Shown: positions 43,437 to 52,212, numbered from the stretch's first letter. The stretch is 64,000 nt of DNA from CATOSK01 sp034423195 (GCA_034423195.1 DAOUIZ010000037.1:21383-85382); one strand, 5' to 3'. Notes: generated by a model not told the origin, from the sequence alone. Made by a program: numbers and translations.

Positions 43437-43845
43437 CCCGTCATTCCCGCGCAGAGCCTGCCCCTGGCGACTGAGGAGGGACGACGAAGTAGGGAAAGGG
43501 GCGGGAATCCACACCTCCGTAAACCTTCCCCCAAAGACGGCCACCGGAGCAAACCCTCTCCCCCCGTCGTCCCTGCGGAGGCAGGGACCCAGACCCCCGT
43601 AAACCCTCCCCCCAAAAACGGCTCCTCCGCCTACCTCTTTTCCCGTCATTCCCGCGCAGAGCCTGCCCCTGGCGACTGAGGAGGGAAAGGGGCGGGAATC
43701 CACACCCCCGTAAATCCTTCCCCCAAAGACGGCCACCGGAGCAAACCCTCCTCCCCGTCGTCCCTGCGGAGGCAGGGACCCATCAGCCTTCCCAGGAACC
43801 ACCGCGGATTACGCAAGACCGGCCACGTCCACCACTCCTCTTCCC
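43437..43845. repeat. Repeat cluster downstream of glycerate kinase
   Basis: Contains long ATTCCCGC hairpins at 43437-43520 and 43642-43712, GTCCCTGC hairpins at 43565-43592 and 43755-43787, the ACGGCCACCGGAGCAAACCC unit at 43537 and 43730, and the CCACCGCGGATTACGCAAGA unit near 43798. No gene is supported. The order of units partly repeats the order seen at 42446-42640, which suggests a segmental duplication. Confidence 0.9.
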
Positions 43846-43847
43846 TG

Positions 43848-44990
43848 TCATGCCCTCCCCCCGGTCGCCCCGATCAGCCGGATGGTCCGCTCCGCCGCCC
43901 CCTGGAGCAGCTCCCCGGTGCGGGCCAGGCTGCGGTCAAAGCTCATCGGACGGTCCGCGATGCACACGATTCCCGCCACCCCATGGTCGTACAGGGCCTC
44001 GTGGCCCGGTCCCAGGCTTCCTGCCAGGATCACCGTGGGAACGCCCCTGGCGCGCGCGCGTTGAGCAACCCCCACCGGGGCCTTGTTGTAGATGGTGGAC
44101 TCATCGGCCCGCCCTTCGCCGGTAATCACCAGGTCCGCGCCCTCCAGGTGCCGGTCGAACTCCAGCACTTCGCACACCATTTCGATTCCCGAACGCAGGT
44201 CGGCGCCCGCAAAGGCCATCAGCCCCGCGCCCAAACCGCCTGCTGCCCCCGAGCCTGGAGTGTCCAGAACGTCGACTCCAACGTCCCGTCCCACGACCCG
44301 GGCGAAGTTGCCCAAAGCCTCGTCCAGCTCGGCAACAACCTTCGCCGAAGCGCCCTTCTGCGGCCCGTAGATGGCCGACGCCCCTTCCGGGCCGCACAGG
44401 GGATTGGTGACATCGGTGGCCCCGATGATTACCGCCTCTCCCAACCCCTGGTGCAGGCCGCTAACGTCGATGCGGTCCAGGCGGGACAGTGCCGCCCCTC
44501 CCGGCGGAAGCTGCTGCCCCCTCCGGTCCAGGAACTTCGCTCCGAGAGCGGATGCCATGCCCGCCCCGCCGTCGTTGGTTGCGCTGCCGCCCAGGCCGAC
44601 GATAATGCGGGTAAACCCCTTGTCCAGCGCCTCCCTGATGATCTCCCCGGTGCCCCGGGTGGTGGCGGTCCGGGGGTTGCGGCGCTTCGGCGGCACCAGG
44701 GCCAGCCCGGACGGACGGGCCATTTCCACGACGGCGGTTTGCCCGTCTCCCATCACTCCCCAGAGGGCCTCCACCGCCTGGCCCAGCGGGCCGGTAACGA
44801 TGCTGCGGAATATCTGCCCGCCCGTCGCGTTCACCAGGGCTTCCAGCGTGCCGTCGCCGCCGTCCGCCACCGGGACCAGGACGGTCTCCGCCGTCGGGTC
44901 CGCCTCCAGAACGCCGCGCTGAATGGCTTCCGCGGCGTCCAGCGCATAGAGGCTGCCTTTGAAACTTTGGGGAGCGATGACAACTTTCAT
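43848..44990 (-). CDS. Glycerate kinase (GlxK/GarK family)
   Basis: A 380-aa protein from ATG 44990. The N-terminus KVVIAPQSFKGSLYALDAAE and the glycine-rich VPVADGGDGTLEAL are the signature of the glycerate 2-kinase family. VGLGGSATNDGGAGMASALG and the C-terminal VITGEGRADESTIYNKAPVG complete it. It phosphorylates D-glycerate to 2-phosphoglycerate, the entry of glyoxylate/hydroxypyruvate-derived glycerate into glycolysis. This would fit the 2-hydroxyacid dehydrogenase at 3158. A TATAAT box lies just upstream of the start. Confidence 0.93.
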   Translation of the reverse strand: MKVVIAPQSFKGSLYALDAAEAIQRGVLEADPTAETVLVPVADGGDGTLEALVNATGGQIFRSIVTGPLGQAVEALWGVMGDGQTAVVEMARPSGLALVPPKRRNPRTATTRGTGEIIREALDKGFTRIIVGLGGSATNDGGAGMASALGAKFLDRRGQQLPPGGAALSRLDRIDVSGLHQGLGEAVIIGATDVTNPLCGPEGASAIYGPQKGASAKVVAELDEALGNFARVVGRDVGVDVLDTPGSGAAGGLGAGLMAFAGADLRSGIEMVCEVLEFDRHLEGADLVITGEGRADESTIYNKAPVGVAQRARARGVPTVILAGSLGPGHEALYDHGVAGIVCIADRPMSFDRSLARTGELLQGAAERTIRLIGATGGRA

Positions 44991-45004
44991 AATTGCTGAC
45001 ACCC

Positions 45005-45010
45005 ATTATA
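45005..45010 (-). promoter_or_regulatory. Perfect -10 hexamer close to the glycerate kinase start
   Basis: TATAAT on the minus strand ends 14 bases before ATG 44990, predicting a leader of only about seven bases. No clear -35 is visible. The 45003-45272 gap (divergent genes) holds nothing else recognisable. Confidence 0.4.
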
Positions 45011-45272
45011 CAACCCACCCGCGAACCCCCACCGCCGTCGCACTTGAGGCTGTCGCATAGGAAAAGCACCACCATGCAGGTGCCGCAGCTTGATACCCAT
45101 ATATCCTGTATTCAACTATTGATTATGTAAATTTATGGCTGTCTATCCATCACTCTTTCCGGTCGGCGGCTGCCCCGCGGACGCTCTTCTGGGATGTTAT
45201 TTTGCCAGACCCTCTGATAGAATTCGGCCCAACCCCGGCAGTCCTTCAAAAGGGTCCCTCAAGGGAGCGTCA

Positions 45273-46604
45273 GTGCCGTCCAAGGAAGAACTCAAACAGC
45301 AGGCTTTCCAGGAAATCGACCGCCGCTCGGCGGAAATAATCAACCTCGCCCAGACCATTCTCGCCAACCCGGAGCCCGGCTTCCGCGAAGTCAAGACCGC
45401 CAAACTCGTCGCGGACAAGTTCGCCGAGCTGGGCATTCCCTTCCGGTCCGGCCTGGCCCTCACCGGAGTCCGCGGCGAACTGACCGGCGGCAGCCCAGGT
45501 CCCACCATGGCCATCCTGGGAGAGCTCGACTCCCTCATAGTCGAAGAACACCCCCATGCAGATGCCGCAACCGGCGCAGCCCACGCCTGCGGCCACCACT
45601 GCCAGATTGGAATGCTGGTCGGCGCGGCTCTCGCATTGAGGCAGTCCTCTGTGCTGTCGGAGCTGAGCGGAAGGATCGCCCTCGTCGCCGTGCCGGCGGA
45701 GGAATACATCGAGATCGAATACCGGGACAGCCTCCGCCGGGAAGGCAAGCTGGAATTCCTCGGTGGTAAGCCGGAAATGATACGGCTGGGAGAGTTTGAC
45801 GATGTGGACCTGTCCATGATGGTCCACACCACCAGCAACGAGCACGAGGGACAGCTCTGCATCAGCGGGACCAACAACGGAACGTTGGCGAAGCAGATCC
45901 AGTTCTCAGGGAAGGGCTCCCACGCCGGCGGCGCGCCCCACCTCGGGATCAACGCCCTCAACGCGGCGACCCTCGCCTTGAGCGCCATCCACTACAATCG
46001 CGAGACCTTCCGGGATGACGACACTGTCCGGGTCCATCCTATCATTACCCGCGGCGGTGAAGCGGTCAGCGCCGTTCCCGCCGACGTCCGGATGGAAACC
46101 TTCGTCCGCGGCAAGACCGTGGACGCCATCATGGACGCCAACACCAAGGTGGACCGGGCTCTGCGGGCCGGAGCGATGGCCGTTGGAGCCAGGGTAAACA
46201 TCCAGACCCACCCCGGGTACCTGCCCCTGGCCCAGAACCAAGCCATGAACGAGGTGTTCCGCTCCAACGCCAACTCCCTGGTTGGAGGGGAAAACGTGGG
46301 CCGGGTTGCCCACCGCACCGGCTCCACCGATATGGGCGACATCAGCCAGATTATGCCCGCGATTCACCCTTACGTAGGAGGCGCCACCGGGCTGGGACAC
46401 GGCGCAAACTACGTCGTCCGGGACTACAACCTGGCCGTTCTCACCGCGGCCAAGTCCATCGCCGCCACCGTCGTTGACCTGCTGGCCGACGGTGCCGAAG
46501 CCGGCGGTAAGATTATTGCCGGCCACCGCCCGGCAATGTCCCGCAACGAATACCTCCGATTCATGCGGGGCTTGGAGAAGGAAGAGACCTTTGACGCAGA
46601 GTAA
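45273..46604 (+). CDS. M20 family amidohydrolase/peptidase (tandem copy 1)
   Basis: A 443-aa protein starts at GTG 45273 (GGGAG upstream); an upstream in-frame extension is not conserved in the paralogue. Zinc-site motifs of the M20/AbgB type are visible: HPHADAATGAAHACGHHCQI (about residues 93-112), VPAEEY, and the dimerisation-domain block GKGSHAGGAPHLGINALNAA. The C-terminal metal ligand lies in HGANYVVRDY. Such enzymes hydrolyse N-acyl or aminobenzoyl-amino acids and dipeptides. The following gene is a close paralogue that overlaps it by 14 bases. Confidence 0.9.
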   Translation: MPSKEELKQQAFQEIDRRSAEIINLAQTILANPEPGFREVKTAKLVADKFAELGIPFRSGLALTGVRGELTGGSPGPTMAILGELDSLIVEEHPHADAATGAAHACGHHCQIGMLVGAALALRQSSVLSELSGRIALVAVPAEEYIEIEYRDSLRREGKLEFLGGKPEMIRLGEFDDVDLSMMVHTTSNEHEGQLCISGTNNGTLAKQIQFSGKGSHAGGAPHLGINALNAATLALSAIHYNRETFRDDDTVRVHPIITRGGEAVSAVPADVRMETFVRGKTVDAIMDANTKVDRALRAGAMAVGARVNIQTHPGYLPLAQNQAMNEVFRSNANSLVGGENVGRVAHRTGSTDMGDISQIMPAIHPYVGGATGLGHGANYVVRDYNLAVLTAAKSIAATVVDLLADGAEAGGKIIAGHRPAMSRNEYLRFMRGLEKEETFDAE

Positions 46605-47952
46605 CACGTTGACCAGGCAGGAACTCAAGCAGCGGGCCTGCGCCGCCATCGACCGCCGGAAAGCCGACCTGATAGGTGTTTCCCGTGAGATTCTCGCCAA
46701 CCCGGAACCCGGGTTTCGCGAGGTCAAGACCGCGGCGCTGGTCGGCCGGAAATTCCGTGAGATGGGAATTGCCCACCGGGACGGGCTGGCGTTGACCGGA
46801 CTCAAGGGGATGGTCCCGGGCGGTTCCGGCGCCGGCCCCCGGCTGGCGATTATTGGAGAGCTCGACTCCTTGGTGGTCAACGAACACCCCCACGCCGACC
46901 CGGAAACCAGCGCGGCCCACGCTTGCGGACACCATTGCCAGATCGGGATGATGCTCGGCGCACTGACTGGCCTGATGGAACCGGAAGTCCTGGGGCAGCT
47001 TTCCGGCGAGATTGTCCCCTTCGCTGTTCCCGCCGAGGAGTTCATCCAGGTGGGGCACCGCCTCGAACTCCGCTCACAGGGTAAGATCGAGTTCATGGGC
47101 GGAAAGCAGGAATTGATCCGCCTCGGGGAGTTTGACGACGTCGACATGGCGATGATGTGCCACACTGCCAGCGACATGGGCGACCGCAAGTTCGCCATCG
47201 GGGGCACCAGCAACGGTCACGTCGTCAAGTACGTCAGGTTCATTGGCCGGGGTTCCCACGCCGGCAGCGCCCCCCACCTGGGGGTCAACGCCCTCAACGC
47301 CGCTTCTTTTGCCCTCCAGGCCATCAACTCCAACCGGGAAGTGTTCAAGGATGAGGACACCGTCCGCATCCACGGGATAATGACCCGCGGCGGCGAGGCC
47401 GTCAACGCCGTTCCATCGGATGTAAGGCTGGAGTGGCGTGTCAGGTCTGGGAGTCCCAAGGCGGTGGTAGCCAACAGCGCGATAGTCGACCGGTGCTTTA
47501 AGGCGGGGGCTCTAGCCGTCGGGGCCGGAGTGAACATCACCACTATTCCGGGATATCTGCCCATGCGGCATGACGTAAGCCTCTTGGACCTGTTTGAGCA
47601 GAATTCGGGGAGCCTCATCGGGCCGTCCAGCGTTTTGGTGATGCCGGCCCGCCGCAACCGGGGCGGTTCCACGGATATGGGGGACCTCAGCCAACTGATC
47701 CCGTCCTGCCATCCGTACACATCGGGAGCGGAGGGACCCGGGCACAGCAAGGACTATGTAATCACCGATTACGAGTCAGCGGTAATCAACCCGGCCAAGA
47801 TTATGGCTATGGTGGCCATTGACCTTCTTTCGGACGGCGCGGCAAAGGCCAATGAAGTCATTTCTCACCACCGGCCCGCGATGAAGAAGCAGGCGTACTT
47901 GAAGTTTCAACGGGAACGGGCGACCACCGTGGACTTCGACGGGGCCGCATAA
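46591..47952 (+). CDS. M20 family amidohydrolase/peptidase (tandem copy 2)
   Basis: A 453-aa protein from TTG 46591, which sits after GGAAGAG inside the end of the first copy. It shares the N-terminal ELKQRACAAIDRRKADL, NPEPGFREVKTA, and the metal motif HPHADPETSAAHACGHHCQI. GRGSHAGSAPHLGVNALNAA and STDMGDLSQLIPSCHPYTSG are also shared with the upstream paralogue. The pair arose by tandem duplication. They may form a hetero-oligomer, as AbgA and AbgB do, but both copies keep the metal ligands. Confidence 0.9.
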   Translation: MTQSNTLTRQELKQRACAAIDRRKADLIGVSREILANPEPGFREVKTAALVGRKFREMGIAHRDGLALTGLKGMVPGGSGAGPRLAIIGELDSLVVNEHPHADPETSAAHACGHHCQIGMMLGALTGLMEPEVLGQLSGEIVPFAVPAEEFIQVGHRLELRSQGKIEFMGGKQELIRLGEFDDVDMAMMCHTASDMGDRKFAIGGTSNGHVVKYVRFIGRGSHAGSAPHLGVNALNAASFALQAINSNREVFKDEDTVRIHGIMTRGGEAVNAVPSDVRLEWRVRSGSPKAVVANSAIVDRCFKAGALAVGAGVNITTIPGYLPMRHDVSLLDLFEQNSGSLIGPSSVLVMPARRNRGGSTDMGDLSQLIPSCHPYTSGAEGPGHSKDYVITDYESAVINPAKIMAMVAIDLLSDGAAKANEVISHHRPAMKKQAYLKFQRERATTVDFDGAA

Positions 47953-47984
47953 GAAACTCCCCGCGCAAACCTTCCGTCGATAAA

Positions 47985-48002
47985 GGCCGGGCTATCCCGG
48001 CC
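47985..48002 (-). terminator. Hairpin between convergent genes
   Basis: GGCCGGG-CTAT-CCCGGCC. On the minus strand it is followed by TTTATCG, so it may end the gene at 48020. The T-tract is short. Confidence 0.45.
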
Positions 48003-48019
48003 CGTGCCAACTCACCGGA

Positions 48020-48652
48020 TCAAGCCACCCACACCGGGAACTGCATCACCACTCCGCCCGCTAACGGGACGGTCAGGTTGTCGTCCAGGGGCAAAAGCGC
48101 GGATTCCACGATGCCGGCTGTCACCGCTCCGGCCACCCAGCGCCAGTGCCACTCGATCACTCCCGTTCCTGCCAGGACCGCGGCCGCTGCCAGGGAGACA
48201 AGGATGAACGCAGCTGGCCCCAAGATCGATTTTCCCATGTAGCGCGGTATCGGCCCCCGGAAGCCAACCAGCGCCGCTGCCGGGTCGCCCAGGGCCAGGA
48301 AAAACAGGGCCGTCACGGCCACCGGGCGGTCGAAGGCGGCGAAAGCCACCAGGCCTGCGGCGAGCATGAAGGTGGCCCCGGTGAGCTTGGACCCTTCCTC
48401 CGGCTTGAGCAGCGGTGCCAGCCGGCGCAGGAAGATCCGGTTCAGCGACGGCGCCCGGAACCGCGCCAGATCCAGGGACAAACTCAGGAATGTCAGGACC
48501 GCGAAACCCGCCACCATGAAGGTAACCGGCAGGAATATGCCGGCCGTAGCCAGAAGAGATCCCGCACAGGCATGGAACAGCCTGCGCCAGATGGGAGGAG
48601 CGCCCTCAACCGGGGGACCGCAACGGGTTTGGGAATCGGCAGGGGTCGTCAT
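48020..48652 (-). CDS. SEC59/phytol kinase-like membrane protein
   Basis: A 210-aa multi-spanning protein from ATG 48652 (AGGGGAA upstream; a longer frame exists but the added part is not hydrophobic). About six transmembrane helices. The conserved GDPAAALVGFRGPI and GKSILGPAAFILV blocks match the CTP-dependent dolichol kinase/phytol kinase family. SLDLARFRAPSLNRIFLRR is the typical cytosolic loop. Such enzymes phosphorylate polyprenols or isoprenoid alcohols; the actual lipid is unknown. It lies 13 bases downstream of the lipoprotein gene, so they are probably co-transcribed. Confidence 0.78.
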   Translation of the reverse strand: MTTPADSQTRCGPPVEGAPPIWRRLFHACAGSLLATAGIFLPVTFMVAGFAVLTFLSLSLDLARFRAPSLNRIFLRRLAPLLKPEEGSKLTGATFMLAAGLVAFAAFDRPVAVTALFFLALGDPAAALVGFRGPIPRYMGKSILGPAAFILVSLAAAAVLAGTGVIEWHWRWVAGAVTAGIVESALLPLDDNLTVPLAGGVVMQFPVWVA

Positions 48653-48665
48653 GGGTTCCCCTGGC

Positions 48666-49232
48666 CTAGAAGTCGATGGAAAGGGAGTCTCCGGCCCTCC
48701 ACCGGAACTCTTTGAACTCGGTGTCCTTGGGCGCCTCAAAGACCAGCACGCCATCTATTCCCATGTCCTGGGCAAGGTTGAACGCCTGGAGTGAACCGTC
48801 GTCGAGGGTCGCGTTCCACAGGAACACTATCTGACGCTCGTCCCCGGGGTTCTCCGGGACCGACGCTTCCTCAACGCGGGCGTTGATGTCGATCGGGAAG
48901 TACTTGCCCCGGAAAAAATCCCTCAATTCGGCAGCTTTGGAGTCTATGTTGACGATGGCGCTGGTGGCGGTGTGGTTCTCGACCTTGACCCTCAGGAGGA
49001 CCAGCTCATTCTCCTGTTCCAGGGGGCCCAGGCGCCAATGTTTCCCGGAATCGTCTCTCGGCCACTTGTACCGGATCTCGTCGGCCCGTTCCAGGGACAC
49101 CACGCTGACGTCCAGGGTCTTCCCTCGGTAATACTTCCCGAAGGACGGCGAAGTTTCAGAGCACGCCGCAAGGAGAGGCAAGCCCAGAGCCGCTACGATG
49201 ATCAATCCGAACACAAACCTCTTGCACAACAA
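48666..49232 (-). CDS. Predicted lipoprotein of unknown function
   Basis: A 188-aa protein with a lipoprotein signal: a basic start (MLCKRFVFG), hydrophobic LIIVAALGLPLL and the lipobox LLAAC (Cys24). The mature part is beta-rich, with VSVVSLERADEIRYKWP and ENELVLLRVKVENHTATSAI. This resembles DUF4352-like immunoglobulin-fold extracellular domains. It is likely anchored on the outer face of the cytoplasmic membrane. No family is firmly recognised. Confidence 0.7.
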   Translation of the reverse strand: MLCKRFVFGLIIVAALGLPLLAACSETSPSFGKYYRGKTLDVSVVSLERADEIRYKWPRDDSGKHWRLGPLEQENELVLLRVKVENHTATSAIVNIDSKAAELRDFFRGKYFPIDINARVEEASVPENPGDERQIVFLWNATLDDGSLQAFNLAQDMGIDGVLVFEAPKDTEFKEFRWRAGDSLSIDF

Positions 49233-49304
49233 CCCCTGAAACCCCCTAAGCTAACGTAAGAAATACTTCAGTGACTGCGGCCTGGTAGCCGGTTTCCTGC
49301 GGGG

Positions 49305-50495
49305 TCAACCCGTCTGGGAAAGGGTGGGCATCGCCCGTAGCTGATGAAGAAGGCCCGACAAGACGTTCAGGACGTAGTCGACTTCCTCCTGGGTATTGTT
49401 TTTCCCCAATGTAATCCGCAGGCTGCCCCGGGCGGTCTCGGCGGTCTGGCCCAGGGCCAGCAGGACATGGGAGGGCTCCAGCGAACCGGAACTGCACGCG
49501 CTCCCTGACGAAGCGGCGATCCCTGCCAGATCCAGGCCCAGCAGGAGCGACTCCCCCTCCACGCCTGCGAAAGAAAAGTTGACGTTGTTGGGCAGGCGAT
49601 TGGACGGATGGCCGTTGAGGATGGCGCCGCCAATTTCCGCTGCGACTCTGTCTATAATCCGGTCCCGCAGGGCGGCACAGTGAGCGCCCGTCTCGATGCG
49701 AGTGGCGTTGGCGGTTTCGAGGGCGACCGACAGTCCCACGATAGCGGCGATATTTTCGGTGCCGGACCGGCGTTCCCGTTCCTGGCCTCCCCCTAGCAGA
49801 AGGGGGAGGTACGGGGTGCCCCGTCGTATGAACAACACCCCCGCTCCCTTGGGGCCGTAGAATTTATGCCCGGACAGACTGAGCATATCCACGTTCAGTG
49901 TACGAACGTTCGTATCTAGGAACCCCGCCGCCTGCACCGCATCCGTGTGCATGACGATGGTGCGTCCCAGCTCGCTGGCCCGGCGCCGGACTATTGCTCC
50001 GATATCCGCTATCGGGTTGATGGTGCCGATCTCGTTATTGGCGTACATTACCGACACCACGGTCGTCCGGTCGGTTATTGCGTTGTATACTGCTTCGGGG
50101 CTGACCGCGCCGTAGTCGTCCACCGGCAGGTAGGTAACTTCGAACCCCATGCTTTCGAGATACTGGCACGTATGCAGGACCGCATGGTGTTCAACGCTTG
50201 TGGTGATGATGTGGTTCCCGGTGCCCTGCAGCGCGACGGCAGCCCCGTGGATGGCGGCGTTATCCGCCTCCGTTCCCCCACTGGTGAACACGACTTCGTT
50301 GTTGCGGCAGTTGAGGACGGCCGCGACTCTTTCCCTGGCGGTATCCAGGGCGTGACGGGCTTCCTGTCCGACGTTATGTATGCTGGACGGATTCCCGTAG
50401 AAATGGGTGAAGAAGGGCAGCATCGCCTCCAGAACTTCCGGGTCTGTGGCGGTGGTGCCGGCGTGGTCGAGATAAATTGTTGCTGGCAGCTCCAT
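49305..50495 (-). CDS. Cysteine desulfurase, NifS/IscS family
   Basis: A 396-aa PLP enzyme from ATG 50495 (GGGAG six bases upstream). The N-terminal YLDHAGTTATDPEVLEAMLP, the PLP lysine in SLSGHKFYGPKG (about residue 205) and the catalytic cysteine loop SGSACSSGSLEPSHVL (about residue 325) are intact. It provides sulfur for Fe-S clusters and thio-modified tRNA; some members also mobilise selenium. No IscU/SufU scaffold lies next to it. The number of Fe-S proteins in the window (Lut, RlmD-like) is consistent with such a role. Confidence 0.92.
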   Translation of the reverse strand: MELPATIYLDHAGTTATDPEVLEAMLPFFTHFYGNPSSIHNVGQEARHALDTARERVAAVLNCRNNEVVFTSGGTEADNAAIHGAAVALQGTGNHIITTSVEHHAVLHTCQYLESMGFEVTYLPVDDYGAVSPEAVYNAITDRTTVVSVMYANNEIGTINPIADIGAIVRRRASELGRTIVMHTDAVQAAGFLDTNVRTLNVDMLSLSGHKFYGPKGAGVLFIRRGTPYLPLLLGGGQERERRSGTENIAAIVGLSVALETANATRIETGAHCAALRDRIIDRVAAEIGGAILNGHPSNRLPNNVNFSFAGVEGESLLLGLDLAGIAASSGSACSSGSLEPSHVLLALGQTAETARGSLRITLGKNNTQEEVDYVLNVLSGLLHQLRAMPTLSQTG

Positions 50496-50713
50496 GGACA
50501 GCTCCCTTCGCTCCAACAATTTTAGCATAGGAGCAGGTTGGGAACGCGGATGGAGGAACCCCTGTTGCCGGATTCCTCAGTCGGCGCCTCCGCCGGGCAC
50601 AGCGCTCTGGTGAGTCGAGAAAACCTGATGGTTGGTGCTGATCTATGGTGCTTCCAACCCCCGCTGGCAACCTTTGACTTGTGACAGGACTTCGCTGGTT
50701 CGTCCCTCCTGGA

Positions 50714-51625
50714 CTAGCGGGGCCGCGCCTCTTGCCGGCAGCTCAGGGCAATCAGTTTGTACGTCAGCTTGGCGGCTATGTACGCACAGGAAGCCGGACC
50801 ATCGTTGGGAGCCAGCTCGCTGATATCAAAGCCGACAATCCTGCGGGCTTCGGCAACAGCTTGAAGGAGGGACATCGCGTCGGCCCATGTCATGCCCCCC
50901 GGCTCGGGGGTTCCAACAGCGGGCATGAGAGACGGATCGAAGACATCAAGGTCCACGCTGACATAGACATCTGGGCCCAGCCGGTTGATCACCTCCCGAA
51001 TATACCCGCCGTCGTGCTGCGGCCACGGAAAAAACGGTATGGAATGTTCCTGAAGGCACTCCCGTTCTTCGAAGCACATGCTTCGCAGCCCCACCATCAC
51101 CAGGGAGCATGAATCCTGGAGACGGCGGGCAGAGGAAGCATGACCCCATTGGGTGCCCTGGTATTCGTCCCGAAGATCGGGGTGAGCATCGAGGTACAGC
51201 ACGGACAACTCAGGGGTGGACTCGGCATGGGCCCGGGCTGAACCAATGGTCACGGAGTGGTCCCCGCCGAGGACTCCGGTTACCTTTCCCGCAGCGGCAA
51301 ATCCACGTACTGCTTGTCTGACCCTCTGCGCCATGACAGCCGGGTTGCCGACGTGGGGCTCAAGAAAGGGAGTTGTGTGGATACCCAACTCCGCCACATC
51401 TAAATCCAGCTCCCAATCGTAATCCTCCAGGGCCGCCGAGGCCTGGATGATAGCCTGCGGACCGTATCGCGCTCCGGTGCGAAACGAAGTGGTGCTGTCA
51501 ATGGGAACAGGAATCAGCACGGCCCGCGCCGTGTCCAGTCCACTCTGTTCCTCCGGCAGAGCAAGAAAGTTGCCGGGCACCCATAGCGGCGGGTTCCCCG
51601 GGGCGGCTGCCGGAGTGTCAGCCAC
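50714..51625 (-). CDS. Ureohydrolase of the agmatinase/arginase family
   Basis: A 303-aa protein with the binuclear Mn site: GGDHSVTIGSA (about residue 119), LYLDAHPDLRDEYQG (about residue 144) and SVDLDVFDPSLMPAVGTPEP (about residue 225). It hydrolyses guanidino groups releasing urea, as in agmatine to putrescine. Its GTG start overlaps the stop of the SpeD gene by eight bases. The SpeD partner suggests polyamine synthesis; with no spermidine synthase next to it, the substrate could be agmatine or N1-aminopropylagmatine. Confidence 0.88.
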   Translation of the reverse strand: MADTPAAAPGNPPLWVPGNFLALPEEQSGLDTARAVLIPVPIDSTTSFRTGARYGPQAIIQASAALEDYDWELDLDVAELGIHTTPFLEPHVGNPAVMAQRVRQAVRGFAAAGKVTGVLGGDHSVTIGSARAHAESTPELSVLYLDAHPDLRDEYQGTQWGHASSARRLQDSCSLVMVGLRSMCFEERECLQEHSIPFFPWPQHDGGYIREVINRLGPDVYVSVDLDVFDPSLMPAVGTPEPGGMTWADAMSLLQAVAEARRIVGFDISELAPNDGPASCAYIAAKLTYKLIALSCRQEARPR

Positions 51626-52049
51626 CCTGCAACGCGGAATGGCCGGTTTCGAGAAGGGACCTCTGATTCTGGGTCTCCGTCAATCCCTGGCGGGAGTCAA
51701 GCCACTCCAGCCCGCGGTCCAAGACCCAAGTTTTGACTTCGGCCAGATCAAACAAACGCTTGGCGTCTTCCAATGCCGCCCGATCATCGAAGGACTTGCA
51801 GGAGAATATGTCGATGTTGACATATTGGCGCTTGGGAAAGGTGTGGATGCTAATGTGGCTTTCGGCAATTATTACGAAACCGGAAACTCCGGCGTCCTCT
51901 TCATAGGGGCCATTGTATTCCAGCACGTTGGGTTCGGTTATGCGGGTCATACCGAGAGAATTCGGGTATTCGAAGAGGAAATCTCTAACGAGTTCCTGGT
52001 CCCACATTTTTTCCGCGCTGCCGCCAAATCCGTCGATGATCAGATGCAT
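51618..52049 (-). CDS. speD: S-adenosylmethionine decarboxylase proenzyme
   Basis: A 143-aa class 1B-type SpeD. The self-cleavage site that generates the pyruvoyl group is the serine in IIAESHISIHTFPKRQYVNI (about residue 65). FFEYPN-like LFEYPNSLGM and the cysteine/aspartate IDIFSCKSFD are conserved. It makes decarboxylated SAM, the aminopropyl donor for spermidine. It is the first gene of a coupled pair with the ureohydrolase. Confidence 0.93.
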   Translation of the reverse strand: MHLIIDGFGGSAEKMWDQELVRDFLFEYPNSLGMTRITEPNVLEYNGPYEEDAGVSGFVIIAESHISIHTFPKRQYVNIDIFSCKSFDDRAALEDAKRLFDLAEVKTWVLDRGLEWLDSRQGLTETQNQRSLLETGHSALQGG

Positions 52050-52169
52050 TCTACGTCCTGCAATAAAATCCGGGAGACGCGTTGCACAGGTTGTCCCTGG
52101 CGAGTCGGATTCCAGATGAATGAGCCGGTTCCTACCAACCGGGAGGCTGGCCTTGAGCCGGGAACCAAC

Positions 52170-52212
52170 TTGGCAAAATCAGACGTATAGAATATCATCA
52201 CTGTCGGCTCAA
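52170..52212. promoter_or_regulatory. Overlapping divergent promoters between speD and the ABC exporter
   Basis: Plus strand: TTGGCA (52170-52175), 17 bases, TATCAT (52193-52198). Minus strand: TTGAGC (52212-52207), 17 bases, TATACG (52189-52184). The two overlap almost fully, so transcription in one direction could block the other. The rest of the 323-base gap shows no gene. Confidence 0.35.

Noticed and set aside
42275..43845. Possible CRISPR array in the repeat clusters
   Set aside because: Spacing is irregular, units are of several types, each unit is itself a hairpin, and there are no cas genes.
45906..47213. 435-codon minus-strand open frame spanning two M20 genes
   Set aside because: It crosses two real genes and their junction, and its sequence matches no family.
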